DNA of 12,221 nucleotides from Thermoplasmatales archaeon (GTDB taxonomy: Archaea > Thermoplasmatota > E2 > DHVEG-1). Below are positions 1 to 7,924 of this stretch, piece after piece; the first letter of the stretch is position 1; each line of letters starts with the position of its first letter. The stretch spans positions 1 to 12,221 of the forward strand of contig JAGMDE010000063.1 of NCBI GenBank assembly GCA_023128855.1. Direction: 5' to 3'. The notes beneath the pieces are model-generated. The model saw nothing but the letters and a program-made list of their open reading frames with translations. It was not told the DNA's origin and ran no database searches. The position numbers and the translations under genes are program-made.

Positions 1-4
1 AGTA

Positions 5-26
5 ATTTATAGACCAAGTATAGACG
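5..26 (-). promoter_or_regulatory. Shared promoter/operator box, copy 1 (reads out of the left edge)
   Basis: Read on the minus strand, the box has CGTC, seven bases, GGTC and then TATAAAT, with the same spacing as the four other copies in this window. It lies 44 bases beyond the stop codon of HTH1 and points away from it, so it should drive a gene just left of the window. That gene is not visible. The sequence is directly seen. Its role as a promoter is inferred from its TATA element and from the position of the other copies upstream of genes. Confidence 0.6.
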
Positions 27-56
27 CTAAAAATAATGCATTCAATTAATTTTAAA
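27..56. repeat. Duplicated 3' flank of HTH1 (exact match to 9731-9760)
   Basis: Thirty bases are identical to 9731-9760, in the same orientation and at the same place between a winged-helix gene and a promoter box. The match continues imperfectly through the box on one side and into the end of the regulator gene on the other. This shows that gene, 3' flank and promoter were duplicated as one unit. Confidence 0.85.
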
Positions 57-69
57 AAATAGAAATTAT

Positions 70-693
70 TTAGCCCCAATATGGGTGAGGGAACATTTCT
101 GAAAAAATTTCTGAAATAAACTCATCATTCTTCTTTAATAATTTTAACATTGACCTAATCCATGTGTTTTTTCCTGCAGGATTCAATGCTTCATAGAATG
201 CAACAACAAAATCATCTAATAAACCCTCTTTATGTTTGATTAGTAATTTATCAATAGTTGCTTCATCCCACAATGTATATTTTACTTTATTATTATCATA
301 ATATCTCTGAACAATGTCAACTTCTATAAGTTTATTTAAATGATAAGATACTGTCGATGCGGATTTTTCTAATTCTTCACAAAGTTGTGTCCTTGTACGA
401 ACATGACGCATAGATAAAATTAAAGCTATATGTAGAGAAGTCTTTTTTCTCAAAATACTGAGTGCTTGTTTTTCTTCTTTACCAATATTTTGTGTAATAA
501 AATAACGAGTATATGCTCCTGATTTTCTTGCTAGAATTAACTCTATTCTTTTAAGATAACGAAGATGATACTCCAAAGTACTTTTTGGAATTTTTAATTC
601 TCTAGAGGTTTCTCTTTGATATGAACCTGGATGATTCGAAATGAAATTGTAAATCTTTCGACGTGCTTCAAGATTCAGGATATTTTCTTTTAT
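70..693 (-). CDS. Double winged-helix transcriptional regulator, HTH1 (non-canonical start)
   Basis: This is a probable archaeal DNA-binding regulator. Taking ATA at 691-693 as residue 1 gives about 207 residues. The first winged helix spans roughly residues 13-68, with recognition helix PKSTLEYHLRYL. The second spans roughly 87-144, with SASTVSYHLNKL. The protein ends in a conserved MFPHPYWG tail, and no membrane segment is seen. The first canonical start is TTG at 574-576, but that cuts through the first HTH. Upstream codons are conserved with HTH2 mainly at the protein level, and no ATG, GTG or TTG occurs between them and the stop at 751-753. A GGGGG site at 701-705 sits seven bases before ATA; CTG at 676-678 is an alternative. 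Unlike HTH2, it has no shared box directly upstream, so it may be read from the MBL gene or from a weak promoter in 706-862. The target DNA is unknown; the local boxes are candidates. Confidence 0.8.
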   Translation of the reverse strand: MKENILNLEARRKIYNFISNHPGSYQRETSRELKIPKSTLEYHLRYLKRIELILARKSGAYTRYFITQNIGKEEKQALSILRKKTSLHIALILSMRHVRTRTQLCEELEKSASTVSYHLNKLIEVDIVQRYYDNNKVKYTLWDEATIDKLLIKHKEGLLDDFVVAFYEALNPAGKNTWIRSMLKLLKKNDEFISEIFSEMFPHPYWG

Positions 694-700
694 GGTTTTT

Positions 701-705
701 CCCCC
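701..705 (-). promoter_or_regulatory. Ribosome binding site of HTH1
   Basis: GGGGG on the minus strand is followed by AAAAACC and then ATA. HTH2 has the matching arrangement GGAGG, AAAAACACG, ATT. The spacer differs by two bases, which would break a reading frame crossing it. Downstream, the two genes differ only by whole codons. This places the start at or just after ATA. Confidence 0.5.
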
Positions 706-862
706 AATGTGGTTATTATAACTGTAGGTTTTTTTGTTATAATTTCTAAATTATTTTCACTCTTTGTTTAATATAGTGTTATTACTACTATAAATAATTT
801 CCATTACAAACATTATAAAAAATGAAAAGAATTTGTCTCTTATTGCTAAACTTTTTTTATTT
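706..862. other. Intergenic region between MBL hydrolase and HTH1
   Basis: This is very AT-rich and without a convincing gene. On the minus strand it holds a T-run near 816-821 that could end the MBL transcript and a TATA-like ATTATTTATAG near 787-797 that could drive HTH1. No copy of the shared TGTC box was found here. These signals are weak because the base composition makes such strings common. Confidence 0.35.
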
Positions 863-1798
863 CTACAGATTTATTGTTATATTTTCTCCAGGACTTAATA
901 TTTTTATAGAAGGATCATTCCATTGATCAACTTTTGAAATCGGCTCGCAATAATGAGAAAACGTACCAAAATGAACAGGAATTGTAATTTCTGGATTAAT
1001 AATCCTTTTCATTCTTCTCATCATTCTCGCATTTAGCGTCAATGGACCTAACAACATTCTCAGAATTGGAATTGGAATTCTTGCTTCACCCATGAATGGT
1101 ATGAACAAATCTGCTTTTCTACCCCTTAGAGAATTGATTACTTTCCATTTAGTTGTTGTATCTCCTGTAATATAAATAGAAATAGTTTGACCATTTTTTT
1201 CCAGGGTAACCCAATAACCATTTACACCTTCCATTAAAAATATCGTAATGGGATTAGTACCATGAAGTGCAGGAATTGCTTCTATTGTTATATTAAAATC
1301 ATCAATATTTGTAATTCTTTTTTCCTTCCATTCTAATATATTAATATTAGGGGATTCTGTTGTTTGAAGCATTTCAACAGCGATCTCATGTGTTATTACT
1401 AAAGCTTCTGAGTCTATTTTTGTCAAACCAATTTCATCTAAATGATCTTCATGTTTATGTGTTATAAGCCATAGATCTATGTTTTGAAAATCTTCATCTG
1501 TATAAACAGGATCCTCAACCCTTCCTTCTGCATCGGGGTCTAAAGCAGGATCACAGGCAATTTTTAGATCATCGATTGTAATTATAAATGTTGCCGCACC
1601 AACCCATTTAAAATGGATATCCATTGTTGACGCAGCATCATCTATAGAAGACTTTGTATTTTTTTCAGGTACTATATGGATATCATCTTCATTATCAGAG
1701 ACCTTAGAATTTACTATGTCTTTTGCTGGTAATGAAACAAAATTTATTGTTGACATTAGTATTATTCCTATAATAACTATAACTACCTTCTTTTTCAT
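863..1798 (-). CDS. Exported metallo-beta-lactamase-fold hydrolase
   Basis: This is a 311-residue protein with a basic N-terminus and a hydrophobic segment at residues 4-22, so it is probably exported or membrane-anchored. The MBL fold starts near residue 60. The zinc motif HKHEDH is complete at 114-119, with further ligands likely at His179 (ALHG), Asp213 (TGDT) and His276 (PVHFGTF). The fold and motif order resemble the UlaG/NAPE-PLD-like branch of MBL hydrolases, which cleave lactone or phosphodiester bonds. The substrate cannot be predicted. ATG at 1796-1798 has an AGGTGA ribosome site at 1806-1811, seven bases away. A shared promoter box lies at 1858-1879, and only 13 bases separate it from the stop codon of GH-A. 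Together with its neighbours it suggests extracytoplasmic breakdown of polymers or lipids. Confidence 0.85.
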   Translation of the reverse strand: MKKKVVIVIIGIILMSTINFVSLPAKDIVNSKVSDNEDDIHIVPEKNTKSSIDDAASTMDIHFKWVGAATFIITIDDLKIACDPALDPDAEGRVEDPVYTDEDFQNIDLWLITHKHEDHLDEIGLTKIDSEALVITHEIAVEMLQTTESPNINILEWKEKRITNIDDFNITIEAIPALHGTNPITIFLMEGVNGYWVTLEKNGQTISIYITGDTTTKWKVINSLRGRKADLFIPFMGEARIPIPILRMLLGPLTLNARMMRRMKRIINPEITIPVHFGTFSHYCEPISKVDQWNDPSIKILSPGENITINL

Positions 1799-1857
1799 TT
1801 TTTAATCACCTAATTTTTATCGTTTTATTTTATATTGTGAATTTAATAATATTTAAA

Positions 1858-1879
1858 CTTTATAGGCCAAACATCGACA
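1858..1879 (-). promoter_or_regulatory. Shared promoter/operator box, copy 2 (MBL hydrolase)
   Basis: The minus strand reads TGTC, GATGTTT, GGCC and then TATAAAG. The TATA element is about 60 bases before the ATG at 1798. An archaeal start site about 25 bases downstream of TATA would leave a short leader containing the AGGTGA site. The tandem half-sites TGTC and TGGC begin ten bases apart. Confidence 0.7.
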
Positions 1880-1892
1880 TCAAAGATACTGA

Positions 1893-4715
1893 CTATGAAA
1901 GAGTGATGTGAATAAACATCTCATCCAGTTCTGTAAACTTTTCTAATGGAATGAAAACATATCCATCGACAATTACATGGTAAGGTTCTCCATTTATTTC
2001 CACAGAATCGGAATCGATATAATCTCCATTTCCTGTAACATTCATTTCTACTTTACAACCAGCAAACTGGGTAATATAACAAGCGTTTTCTCCCCCTATT
2101 CTTGGTTTTATTTTCAAACCGTCAACGCATGGTGTAAACCCTGAAGCTGCTTGATAAAAAGACCAACTAGGAATATATGCAAATGCAGGAGGATAACGGG
2201 TTCCCCGGGCCCATTCTTTATCTCCAAATTTTCCACTTTCTATAAGCTCCAATAAAATTTCAGTTTTAAAAGACTTCCATGTTTTTAATACATTCATTTT
2301 ATTTGTTCCAAGACCAAACTTGTTATTTTTGTTATGTGAATGAGATACATATATTCCACCACCTCTTTTATATAGAGAATTTTCTTTTGTAAGATTTGCA
2401 ACAGTCATTCCTTCTTCTATATACCCATGAGTTAATAGAGAAGATGCAAAAGACCATTGAGAAGCTTCATTGATTTTATTTCCACAATCAACAATACTTG
2501 CGGTGAACCGATCTATTCTATATGGAAAATGTCCCATTACACTTGTTATCCACCCAAGATTATGGCAATAATCACGATTTATATCATATATGCTAAATAA
2601 TGCTTCTTTAGTTTTATCTAAAGGAAGAATATCTTCATTAAATAAACGTCCATGCCATACACCTATAATTTGATCAATCGTACATGCACGTCTATCGCGT
2701 ATAATTTGTGGTTGAAGAGGTTTTTCATAATCACCTGATGTATACCACCAACCATAAATACCAATTTTATCCGCACATAACTTAAAATATCCATGTGTAA
2801 AGGTTTTTACCCAGAACGTATCAATAAAGGATTTCTGAGCTTTTAAAAATACTTCTTTATAAAATTCAGCATCCTCAGAATACCCTAGTTTTTCTGCCAT
2901 ATTTATCATACATTTTAAGCTAAGAAGCCACTTAGAATTCAGATGCGCACTTGTTGGTAAAATCCACGCATCCTTATTTTGATCATTCCCATGATTATGA
3001 ATCAAACCATCTTCATGATCATAAGTTTCCCAGCTCATGAGATAATTTACTGCTTTTGATCCATTTTGATAAATCATTTTTAAAAACACATCATCATCTT
3101 GATTCCACATCAAAGCCTGATATGCACGAATTATAAAAGCTGGTTCTTGATGAAGAACTCCATTATCATACCACAAATGAAATGGACAAAAACCATCATG
3201 ATAATCAACAGCAATACATAAATTTCTGATACGAAATTTTATAATTTCAGGATAAAACATACCTAAAAACCAATCAATGTGTCTAGTTGTCATAATTTCT
3301 GGATATCCTAAACCAGTATGTGCAGTAAACCAATATCCTTGTCTTGAAAAAAACGTATTTGATACAACAGGGGATAAACTACCTAACATAAACATCATGA
3401 TTTCAGGAGGAAGCCCAGAATTATACAACTTCTCATGCCAATCATTTATGCTGGTCCACCAATTTTCATAATTATTTAGGGAATAATTTGCAATACTCCA
3501 GGAATCATTAAAATATCTAGTCCAAAACCAATCATAATACTGAATAGGTTTCATCCCTGTGATATTTGATAGATTAAAAATAGGAAAACAGGTTGCCAGC
3601 ACAAATGGTATGTTTTTTCCTTCACCTGGCTTTAGTACTACTTTTGCAGAGAGAGCACCAGCATAGATATGTTCTTCTTCCTTTGCTCGTTTGCTGTCGT
3701 TTTGATTGCTTAGTAATCCTGAGGTGGTAAAACTTGATAACAGATCGTTTCCATCACCTAGCGTATCCCATTCTGAGATATATGATATTGTTACATTTGG
3801 TTGTTTTATTGTTGCAAGTGTCATATTACCTAGATATTCTGGGTGGGATTTTGACATAAGGTTTTCGTCATAGGTAAATTTTACACCAATCATATCTTTG
3901 TTTTCTTGGATGTAATTATAGGTCCCTGTTCGCTGCCAAATGTATTCATAAGATGTTGTTTCAACATCTTTATTATTAGATTTAACTTCTTCTTTACGAC
4001 GCCATCCTATGTCATTTTCAAGTGAAAACAAGAAACTTACCTCAACAGTTTCATTGGTTGGATTATATGTGTTGAAATTCCAGATACTTACAGGCATCGA
4101 GGAGTTTTTTACATCATACAATATTACAGGTGAAAAAACGTTTAATCCTATTTCTGCAGAAAATTCTTGATCGTGATATTGGTAGTATCCGATTGGTATA
4201 TTGCTATAACAATCCATTTTTTCTACTGGTTGTAGTCCATAGTCTTTTGCTTTTCTATCTGTGGGTGGAAATTCTTGTAATATCCTTGAAACCTTTTTTC
4301 CACTATTGTTCATAAATACACCAAGAAATGTTCCATTTAGACATTGTGGATTATCCGCTTTAGTACCATATGTTCCTCCTAGTGCATCATAATAATTATT
4401 GTAGAGTGCAATTCTGTCGATTCCATGCGGTCCATATGAAATGTAATTATTTCCAAAGGTGCCAATACCAAAGTTGAATTCTTCTGCAACTAATTTATCT
4501 CCGACTTTATAATAGGAGGGTGCTTTTGATAGATCATAATAATATTCAGGAATTTCCATTATTGAATCAAGCATATTTGAAAAGCTGAGTTGTTGCTCGT
4601 TTTTTTGAACTTCTATTTTTATATTTTTTTCAATAGTGCAATTTGTACCAGATACAAATGTTGATCCTAAGAATAATACAATTAAAATGCCCGCTATTAT
4701 TTTCTTATTATGCAT
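1893..4715 (-). CDS. Exported GH116-like glycoside hydrolase (GH-A)
   Basis: This 940-residue protein has a signal peptide near residues 4-23. Residues about 75-385 resemble the beta-rich GH116 N-terminal domain, for example SSMPVSIWNFNTYNPTNETV at 205-224. Residues about 430-880 resemble the GH116 (alpha/alpha)6 catalytic domain known from GBA2 and bacterial beta-glucosidases. Candidate catalytic residues are Glu473 in GYPE as nucleophile and Asp582 in KDAW as acid/base; the conserved DQ follows at 681-682. Glu and Asp are 109 residues apart, against about 150 in characterised GH116 enzymes, so the intervening region is shortened. Many N-X-S/T sequons fit an extracellular glycoprotein. ATG at 4713-4715 has AGGTGA at 4723-4728. 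It is transcribed from the box at 4767-4788 and is a close paralogue of GH-B. It probably cleaves a beta-glycoside outside the cell; the family assignment was made by eye. Confidence 0.75.
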   Translation of the reverse strand: MHNKKIIAGILIVLFLGSTFVSGTNCTIEKNIKIEVQKNEQQLSFSNMLDSIMEIPEYYYDLSKAPSYYKVGDKLVAEEFNFGIGTFGNNYISYGPHGIDRIALYNNYYDALGGTYGTKADNPQCLNGTFLGVFMNNSGKKVSRILQEFPPTDRKAKDYGLQPVEKMDCYSNIPIGYYQYHDQEFSAEIGLNVFSPVILYDVKNSSMPVSIWNFNTYNPTNETVEVSFLFSLENDIGWRRKEEVKSNNKDVETTSYEYIWQRTGTYNYIQENKDMIGVKFTYDENLMSKSHPEYLGNMTLATIKQPNVTISYISEWDTLGDGNDLLSSFTTSGLLSNQNDSKRAKEEEHIYAGALSAKVVLKPGEGKNIPFVLATCFPIFNLSNITGMKPIQYYDWFWTRYFNDSWSIANYSLNNYENWWTSINDWHEKLYNSGLPPEIMMFMLGSLSPVVSNTFFSRQGYWFTAHTGLGYPEIMTTRHIDWFLGMFYPEIIKFRIRNLCIAVDYHDGFCPFHLWYDNGVLHQEPAFIIRAYQALMWNQDDDVFLKMIYQNGSKAVNYLMSWETYDHEDGLIHNHGNDQNKDAWILPTSAHLNSKWLLSLKCMINMAEKLGYSEDAEFYKEVFLKAQKSFIDTFWVKTFTHGYFKLCADKIGIYGWWYTSGDYEKPLQPQIIRDRRACTIDQIIGVWHGRLFNEDILPLDKTKEALFSIYDINRDYCHNLGWITSVMGHFPYRIDRFTASIVDCGNKINEASQWSFASSLLTHGYIEEGMTVANLTKENSLYKRGGGIYVSHSHNKNNKFGLGTNKMNVLKTWKSFKTEILLELIESGKFGDKEWARGTRYPPAFAYIPSWSFYQAASGFTPCVDGLKIKPRIGGENACYITQFAGCKVEMNVTGNGDYIDSDSVEINGEPYHVIVDGYVFIPLEKFTELDEMFIHITLS
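3835..3908. repeat. 74-base block identical in both glycosidase genes (match 7011-7084)
   Basis: This stretch of GH-A is identical base for base to 7011-7084 in GH-B, including third codon positions. The catalytic parts of the same genes differ at many residues. Such patchy identity points to recent gene conversion or recombination. Confidence 0.85.
4275..4355. repeat. 81-base block identical in both glycosidase genes (match 7451-7531)
   Basis: The block is identical to 7451-7531 and codes for part of the N-terminal domain around residues 121-147 of GH-A. As at 3835-3908, silent positions are also identical. Confidence 0.85.
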
Positions 4716-4766
4716 CTTATAATCACCTATTCATGTTAGTAAAAAGTGACTATAATTGTATATATA

Positions 4767-4788
4767 GTTTATAGGACAGCTATGAACA
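4767..4788 (-). promoter_or_regulatory. Shared promoter/operator box, copy 3 (GH-A)
   Basis: The minus strand reads TGTT, CATAGCT, GTCC and then TATAAAC. It lies about 52 bases before the GH-A start codon, with more TATA-like sequence just beyond. It sits shortly after the 3' remnant of a flippase, as copy 5 sits shortly after the intact flippase. Confidence 0.7.
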
Positions 4789-4824
4789 CCTACAAAGAAT
4801 TACTTTATTTTTCCAAAGATTTAT

Positions 4825-5030
4825 TTACATAAATTTTTTTATGATTTTCAGAATTCTTGTGATTTTTATACCTGTTTTTTGTTCCAATGCTATTAACATT
4901 TTTAGGTCCTCATCTTCCAGACTCTTGGTAACTAGAACAGATATAATGTAGATCCCATAAGCCAATTTAAATAAACTAATTAAGGACCACAATTGAACAG
5001 GTATATATTGATTGAAAAAAAAGTAAAAGA
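4825..5030 (-). pseudogene. 3'-end remnant of a flippase gene
   Basis: On the minus strand this encodes about 67 residues ending in a stop codon at 4825-4827. It matches the C-terminus of the intact flippase at 10527-12101 (about 50 of 67 residues identical, counted by hand), including FNQYIPVQ, TKSLEDEDLKM and EQKTGIK. The match stops near 5030, so everything upstream is missing, and there is no start codon or ribosome site. No stop interrupts the remaining frame. It occupies most of the gap between GH-B and GH-A. It shows that a flippase copy once stood here, or that its end was carried in with the adjacent promoter. The T-run at 5015-5022 on the minus strand could also act as the terminator of the M28/GH-B operon. 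Confidence 0.85.
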
Positions 5031-5071
5031 TAAATCTTAAGAGAGATGGGGAAACGTGTAATGGAGAAATA

Positions 5072-7924
5072 TTATGAAAGATTTATGTGAATAAACATCT
5101 CATCTCTCTCAGTAAAATCCTCCAAGGGAATGAAAACATTTCCATCAATAATTACATGATAAGGTTCTCCATTTATTTCCACAGAATCAGAATCGATATA
5201 ATCTCCGGTACCAGTTACGTTCATCTCTATTTTACAACCAGCAAATTGCGTAATATAACAAACATTATCTCCTCCAAGACGTGGTTTAATTTTCAAACCA
5301 CCAACACAAGGTGTAAAACCTGAAGCTCCCTGATAAAGAGACCAACACGGAAGGTTTCTAACTACTTTAGGAGGATAATAACCAGCTCCTGGAGCCCAAC
5401 CTTTATCTCCGAACTTTTCTTGAAAAATAAGCCATTTTAATATTTTACTTTTAAGACTCGTCCAAGTCTTTATTATATTTATTTTGTTTGTTCCAAAGCC
5501 ATAGGAATCGCCAGACTTATGAGTGACATAGACTCCTCCTGATCTCTTATATAGGTAGCTTTCTTTAGCTACATTAGCAACATTCATTCCCTCTTCCTTA
5601 TACCCATGAGTTAAAAGAGAAGTTGCAAGAGTCCATTGATTTTTCTGACCAATTGAATTTGGACCATTATTAAGACTTGTAGCAAATCGATCTATTCTAT
5701 ATGGAGGATTACCCATAACAGAAGTAATCCATCCTAATTTATGATGATAATCACGATTGATCTCATAGATACTGTTTAGTGCAGTCTTAGTTTTTCCTAA
5801 CGGAAGGATGTCGTCATCCATTAATCTACCATACCACGTGCCAATAATTTGTTTAATCGTACAAGCTCGTGAATCTGAGATACGAGTACGGAGGGGAGGA
5901 GAGCTAGGAATTCCTGGATAAGCCCAAAAAGAAAACCAACCAATTTTTTTTGCACATAATTTAAAATATTCATATTCTAAAGCTTCATACCAGAATTTAT
6001 TTATGAAACTTTTTTGTGCTTTCTCAAACCATTCTTCAAAATACTCTGAATCATCATGTAATTTTAGATGTTTAGCCATCGATGCCATGCATTTTAAACT
6101 GAGAAGCCACTTTGAATTTAAGGATGAGCTTGTAGGTATTGACCACCCATCATAATGATCATTTCCTAGATTATGGATTAATCCATCTTTGTTATTCCCT
6201 GTCTGTTTCATCCTATATTCTATTGCTTTTTTACAGGTTGGATAAATTGTTTGTAAAAACTCATCATCACTTTGATTCCATATCCAAGCGCGATATGCAC
6301 GAATAATAAATCCTGGCTCACGATGAACTATTAATGGGCGATTCCAGAGACTAGCTGGACAAAAACCATTATGCTTCTCAACAGCTTCACAATATTCTAG
6401 GACACTATATTTTACAAATTCAGGATAAAACATACATAAAAACCATTCAGCATCTAAAGAAGCCCCCCCATTCTCTAAATACCCTATACCTGTAAATGCA
6501 GTAAACCAATATGGATCAGCTGAAAAAAATACACATGATACAAAAGTTGACAAGCTTCCAAGCATAAAAGTCATAATTTCAGGAGGAAGACCGGAATTAT
6601 ACAACTTCTCATGCCAATCATTTATGCTGGTCCACCAATTTTCATAATTATTTAAAGAATATTCTGCAATACTCCAGGAATCATTGAAATATTTTGTCCA
6701 ACTCCAGTTATAAAACTCATTTGAAGACATACCATCTTTATTTGATAGATTAAAAATAGGGAAACAGGTAGCTAAAACGAATGGGATGTTTTTTCCTTCA
6801 CCTGGCTTTAGTACTACTTTAGCAGAGATCGCACCAGCATAGATATGTTCTTCTTCTGTTGCTCGGTTGCTATTGTTCTGATTGCTGAGCACTCCTGAGG
6901 TGGTAAAACTAGATAATAGATCGTTTCCATCACCTAGGGTGTCCCATTCTGAGATATAGGAAATTGTTACATTTGATTGTTTAATTGTTGCTAGTGTCAT
7001 GTTTCCCAGGTATTCTGGGTGGGATTTTGACATAAGGTTTTCGTCATAGGTAAATTTTACACCAATCATATCTTTGTTTTCTTGTATGTAATTGTATGTT
7101 CCAGTTCTCTGCCAAGTATATTTATAAGATGTTGTTTCTACACCTTTATCATTTTTTGTAACTTTTTCTTTATGACGCCACCCTATGTCATTTTCTAAGG
7201 AAAATAAGAAACTTACTTCGATTGATTTATTTGTTGGATTGTACGCATTAAATACCCAGGTGCTCACAGGCATTGATGAGTTTTTTATATCATACAATAT
7301 AACGGGTGAAAAAACGTTTAAACCTATTTCTGCAGAGAATTCAGAGTCTTGATACTGATAATACCCAATTGGTATATTACTATAGCAATCCATTTTTTCT
7401 ACAGTTTGTAGTCCATAGTCCTTTGCATTTCTATCTGTAGGTGGATATTGTTGTAATATCCTTGAAACCTTTTTTCCACTATTGTTCATAAATACACCAA
7501 GAAATGTTCCATTTAGACATTGTGGATTATCTGCACCAGTCCCATGGCTTCCACCGAATGAATCAAACCAATTGTTGTATAGTGCTATTCTGTCGATTCC
7601 ATGTGGTCCATATGAGATGTAGTTGTTTCCAAATGTTCCAATTGGGAAGTTAAATTCTTCTGCAATTAATTTATCATCAACTTCATAATAAGTAGGTGCT
7701 TTCGAAAGATCATGGCAATGTTCAGGGACTATCATTTTTGAATCTAAAAATTCTAATGACGTAGATCCTTGTTTGTTATCCTGCATCCGTGGACTAACTA
7801 TGTTGGTAGAACTACTATTTATTATTGGTATCATAGTTAATCCAAGTAATAATAAAACAATCCAGGTAACCATGATTTTTCTATTATTTCCAGTAATTTT
7901 TCTAGCTAGAATTTTTTGTTTCAT
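5072..7924 (-). CDS. Exported GH116-like glycoside hydrolase (GH-B)
   Basis: This 950-residue paralogue of GH-A has an N-terminal signal or anchor segment at about residues 18-36. The GH116-type N-terminal domain (about 85-395) is nearly the same as in GH-A. The catalytic domain (about 440-890) is more divergent, and the C-terminal strand region is again close. Candidate catalytic residues are Glu484 in GYLE and Asp592 in YDGW. The family's conserved Asp in the DQ motif is replaced by Lys691 (CTIKQIIG), whereas GH-A keeps Asp681. Its ATG overlaps the M28 stop codon as ATGA, with an AGGAGG site at 7933-7938 inside the M28 gene, so translation is probably coupled. It shares the promoter box at 9709-9730. 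It may have a different glycan specificity from GH-A. Confidence 0.75.
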   Translation of the reverse strand: MKQKILARKITGNNRKIMVTWIVLLLLGLTMIPIINSSSTNIVSPRMQDNKQGSTSLEFLDSKMIVPEHCHDLSKAPTYYEVDDKLIAEEFNFPIGTFGNNYISYGPHGIDRIALYNNWFDSFGGSHGTGADNPQCLNGTFLGVFMNNSGKKVSRILQQYPPTDRNAKDYGLQTVEKMDCYSNIPIGYYQYQDSEFSAEIGLNVFSPVILYDIKNSSMPVSTWVFNAYNPTNKSIEVSFLFSLENDIGWRHKEKVTKNDKGVETTSYKYTWQRTGTYNYIQENKDMIGVKFTYDENLMSKSHPEYLGNMTLATIKQSNVTISYISEWDTLGDGNDLLSSFTTSGVLSNQNNSNRATEEEHIYAGAISAKVVLKPGEGKNIPFVLATCFPIFNLSNKDGMSSNEFYNWSWTKYFNDSWSIAEYSLNNYENWWTSINDWHEKLYNSGLPPEIMTFMLGSLSTFVSCVFFSADPYWFTAFTGIGYLENGGASLDAEWFLCMFYPEFVKYSVLEYCEAVEKHNGFCPASLWNRPLIVHREPGFIIRAYRAWIWNQSDDEFLQTIYPTCKKAIEYRMKQTGNNKDGLIHNLGNDHYDGWSIPTSSSLNSKWLLSLKCMASMAKHLKLHDDSEYFEEWFEKAQKSFINKFWYEALEYEYFKLCAKKIGWFSFWAYPGIPSSPPLRTRISDSRACTIKQIIGTWYGRLMDDDILPLGKTKTALNSIYEINRDYHHKLGWITSVMGNPPYRIDRFATSLNNGPNSIGQKNQWTLATSLLTHGYKEEGMNVANVAKESYLYKRSGGVYVTHKSGDSYGFGTNKINIIKTWTSLKSKILKWLIFQEKFGDKGWAPGAGYYPPKVVRNLPCWSLYQGASGFTPCVGGLKIKPRLGGDNVCYITQFAGCKIEMNVTGTGDYIDSDSVEINGEPYHVIIDGNVFIPLEDFTERDEMFIHINLS

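Noticed and set aside
690..720. Programmed frameshift joining the short leader frames (MGEKP-like in HTH1, MEEKHD in HTH2) to the HTH frame
   Set aside because: The two genes would need shifts of different size because of a two-base difference in the spacer, so the mechanism is not conserved. Direct initiation at AT(A/T) is simpler.
3277..3471. Forward-strand open frame of 64 codons
   Set aside because: It lies entirely within GH-A, has no recognisable domain and is best explained as the antisense shadow of a well-supported gene. The same applies to forward frames at 4130-4315, 5087-5323, 7773-8021 and 8365-8547.
4638..4650. Lipobox-like SGTNC at the end of the GH-A signal peptide
   Set aside because: The residues before Cys do not fit the usual lipobox pattern, and GH-B has no equivalent Cys, so a plain signal peptide is more likely.
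5015..5022. A-run on the plus strand as a strong terminator for GH-B
   Set aside because: It may act as a T-rich archaeal terminator, but it also falls in the Phe-rich codons of the flippase remnant, so it is mentioned there and not listed as a separate feature.
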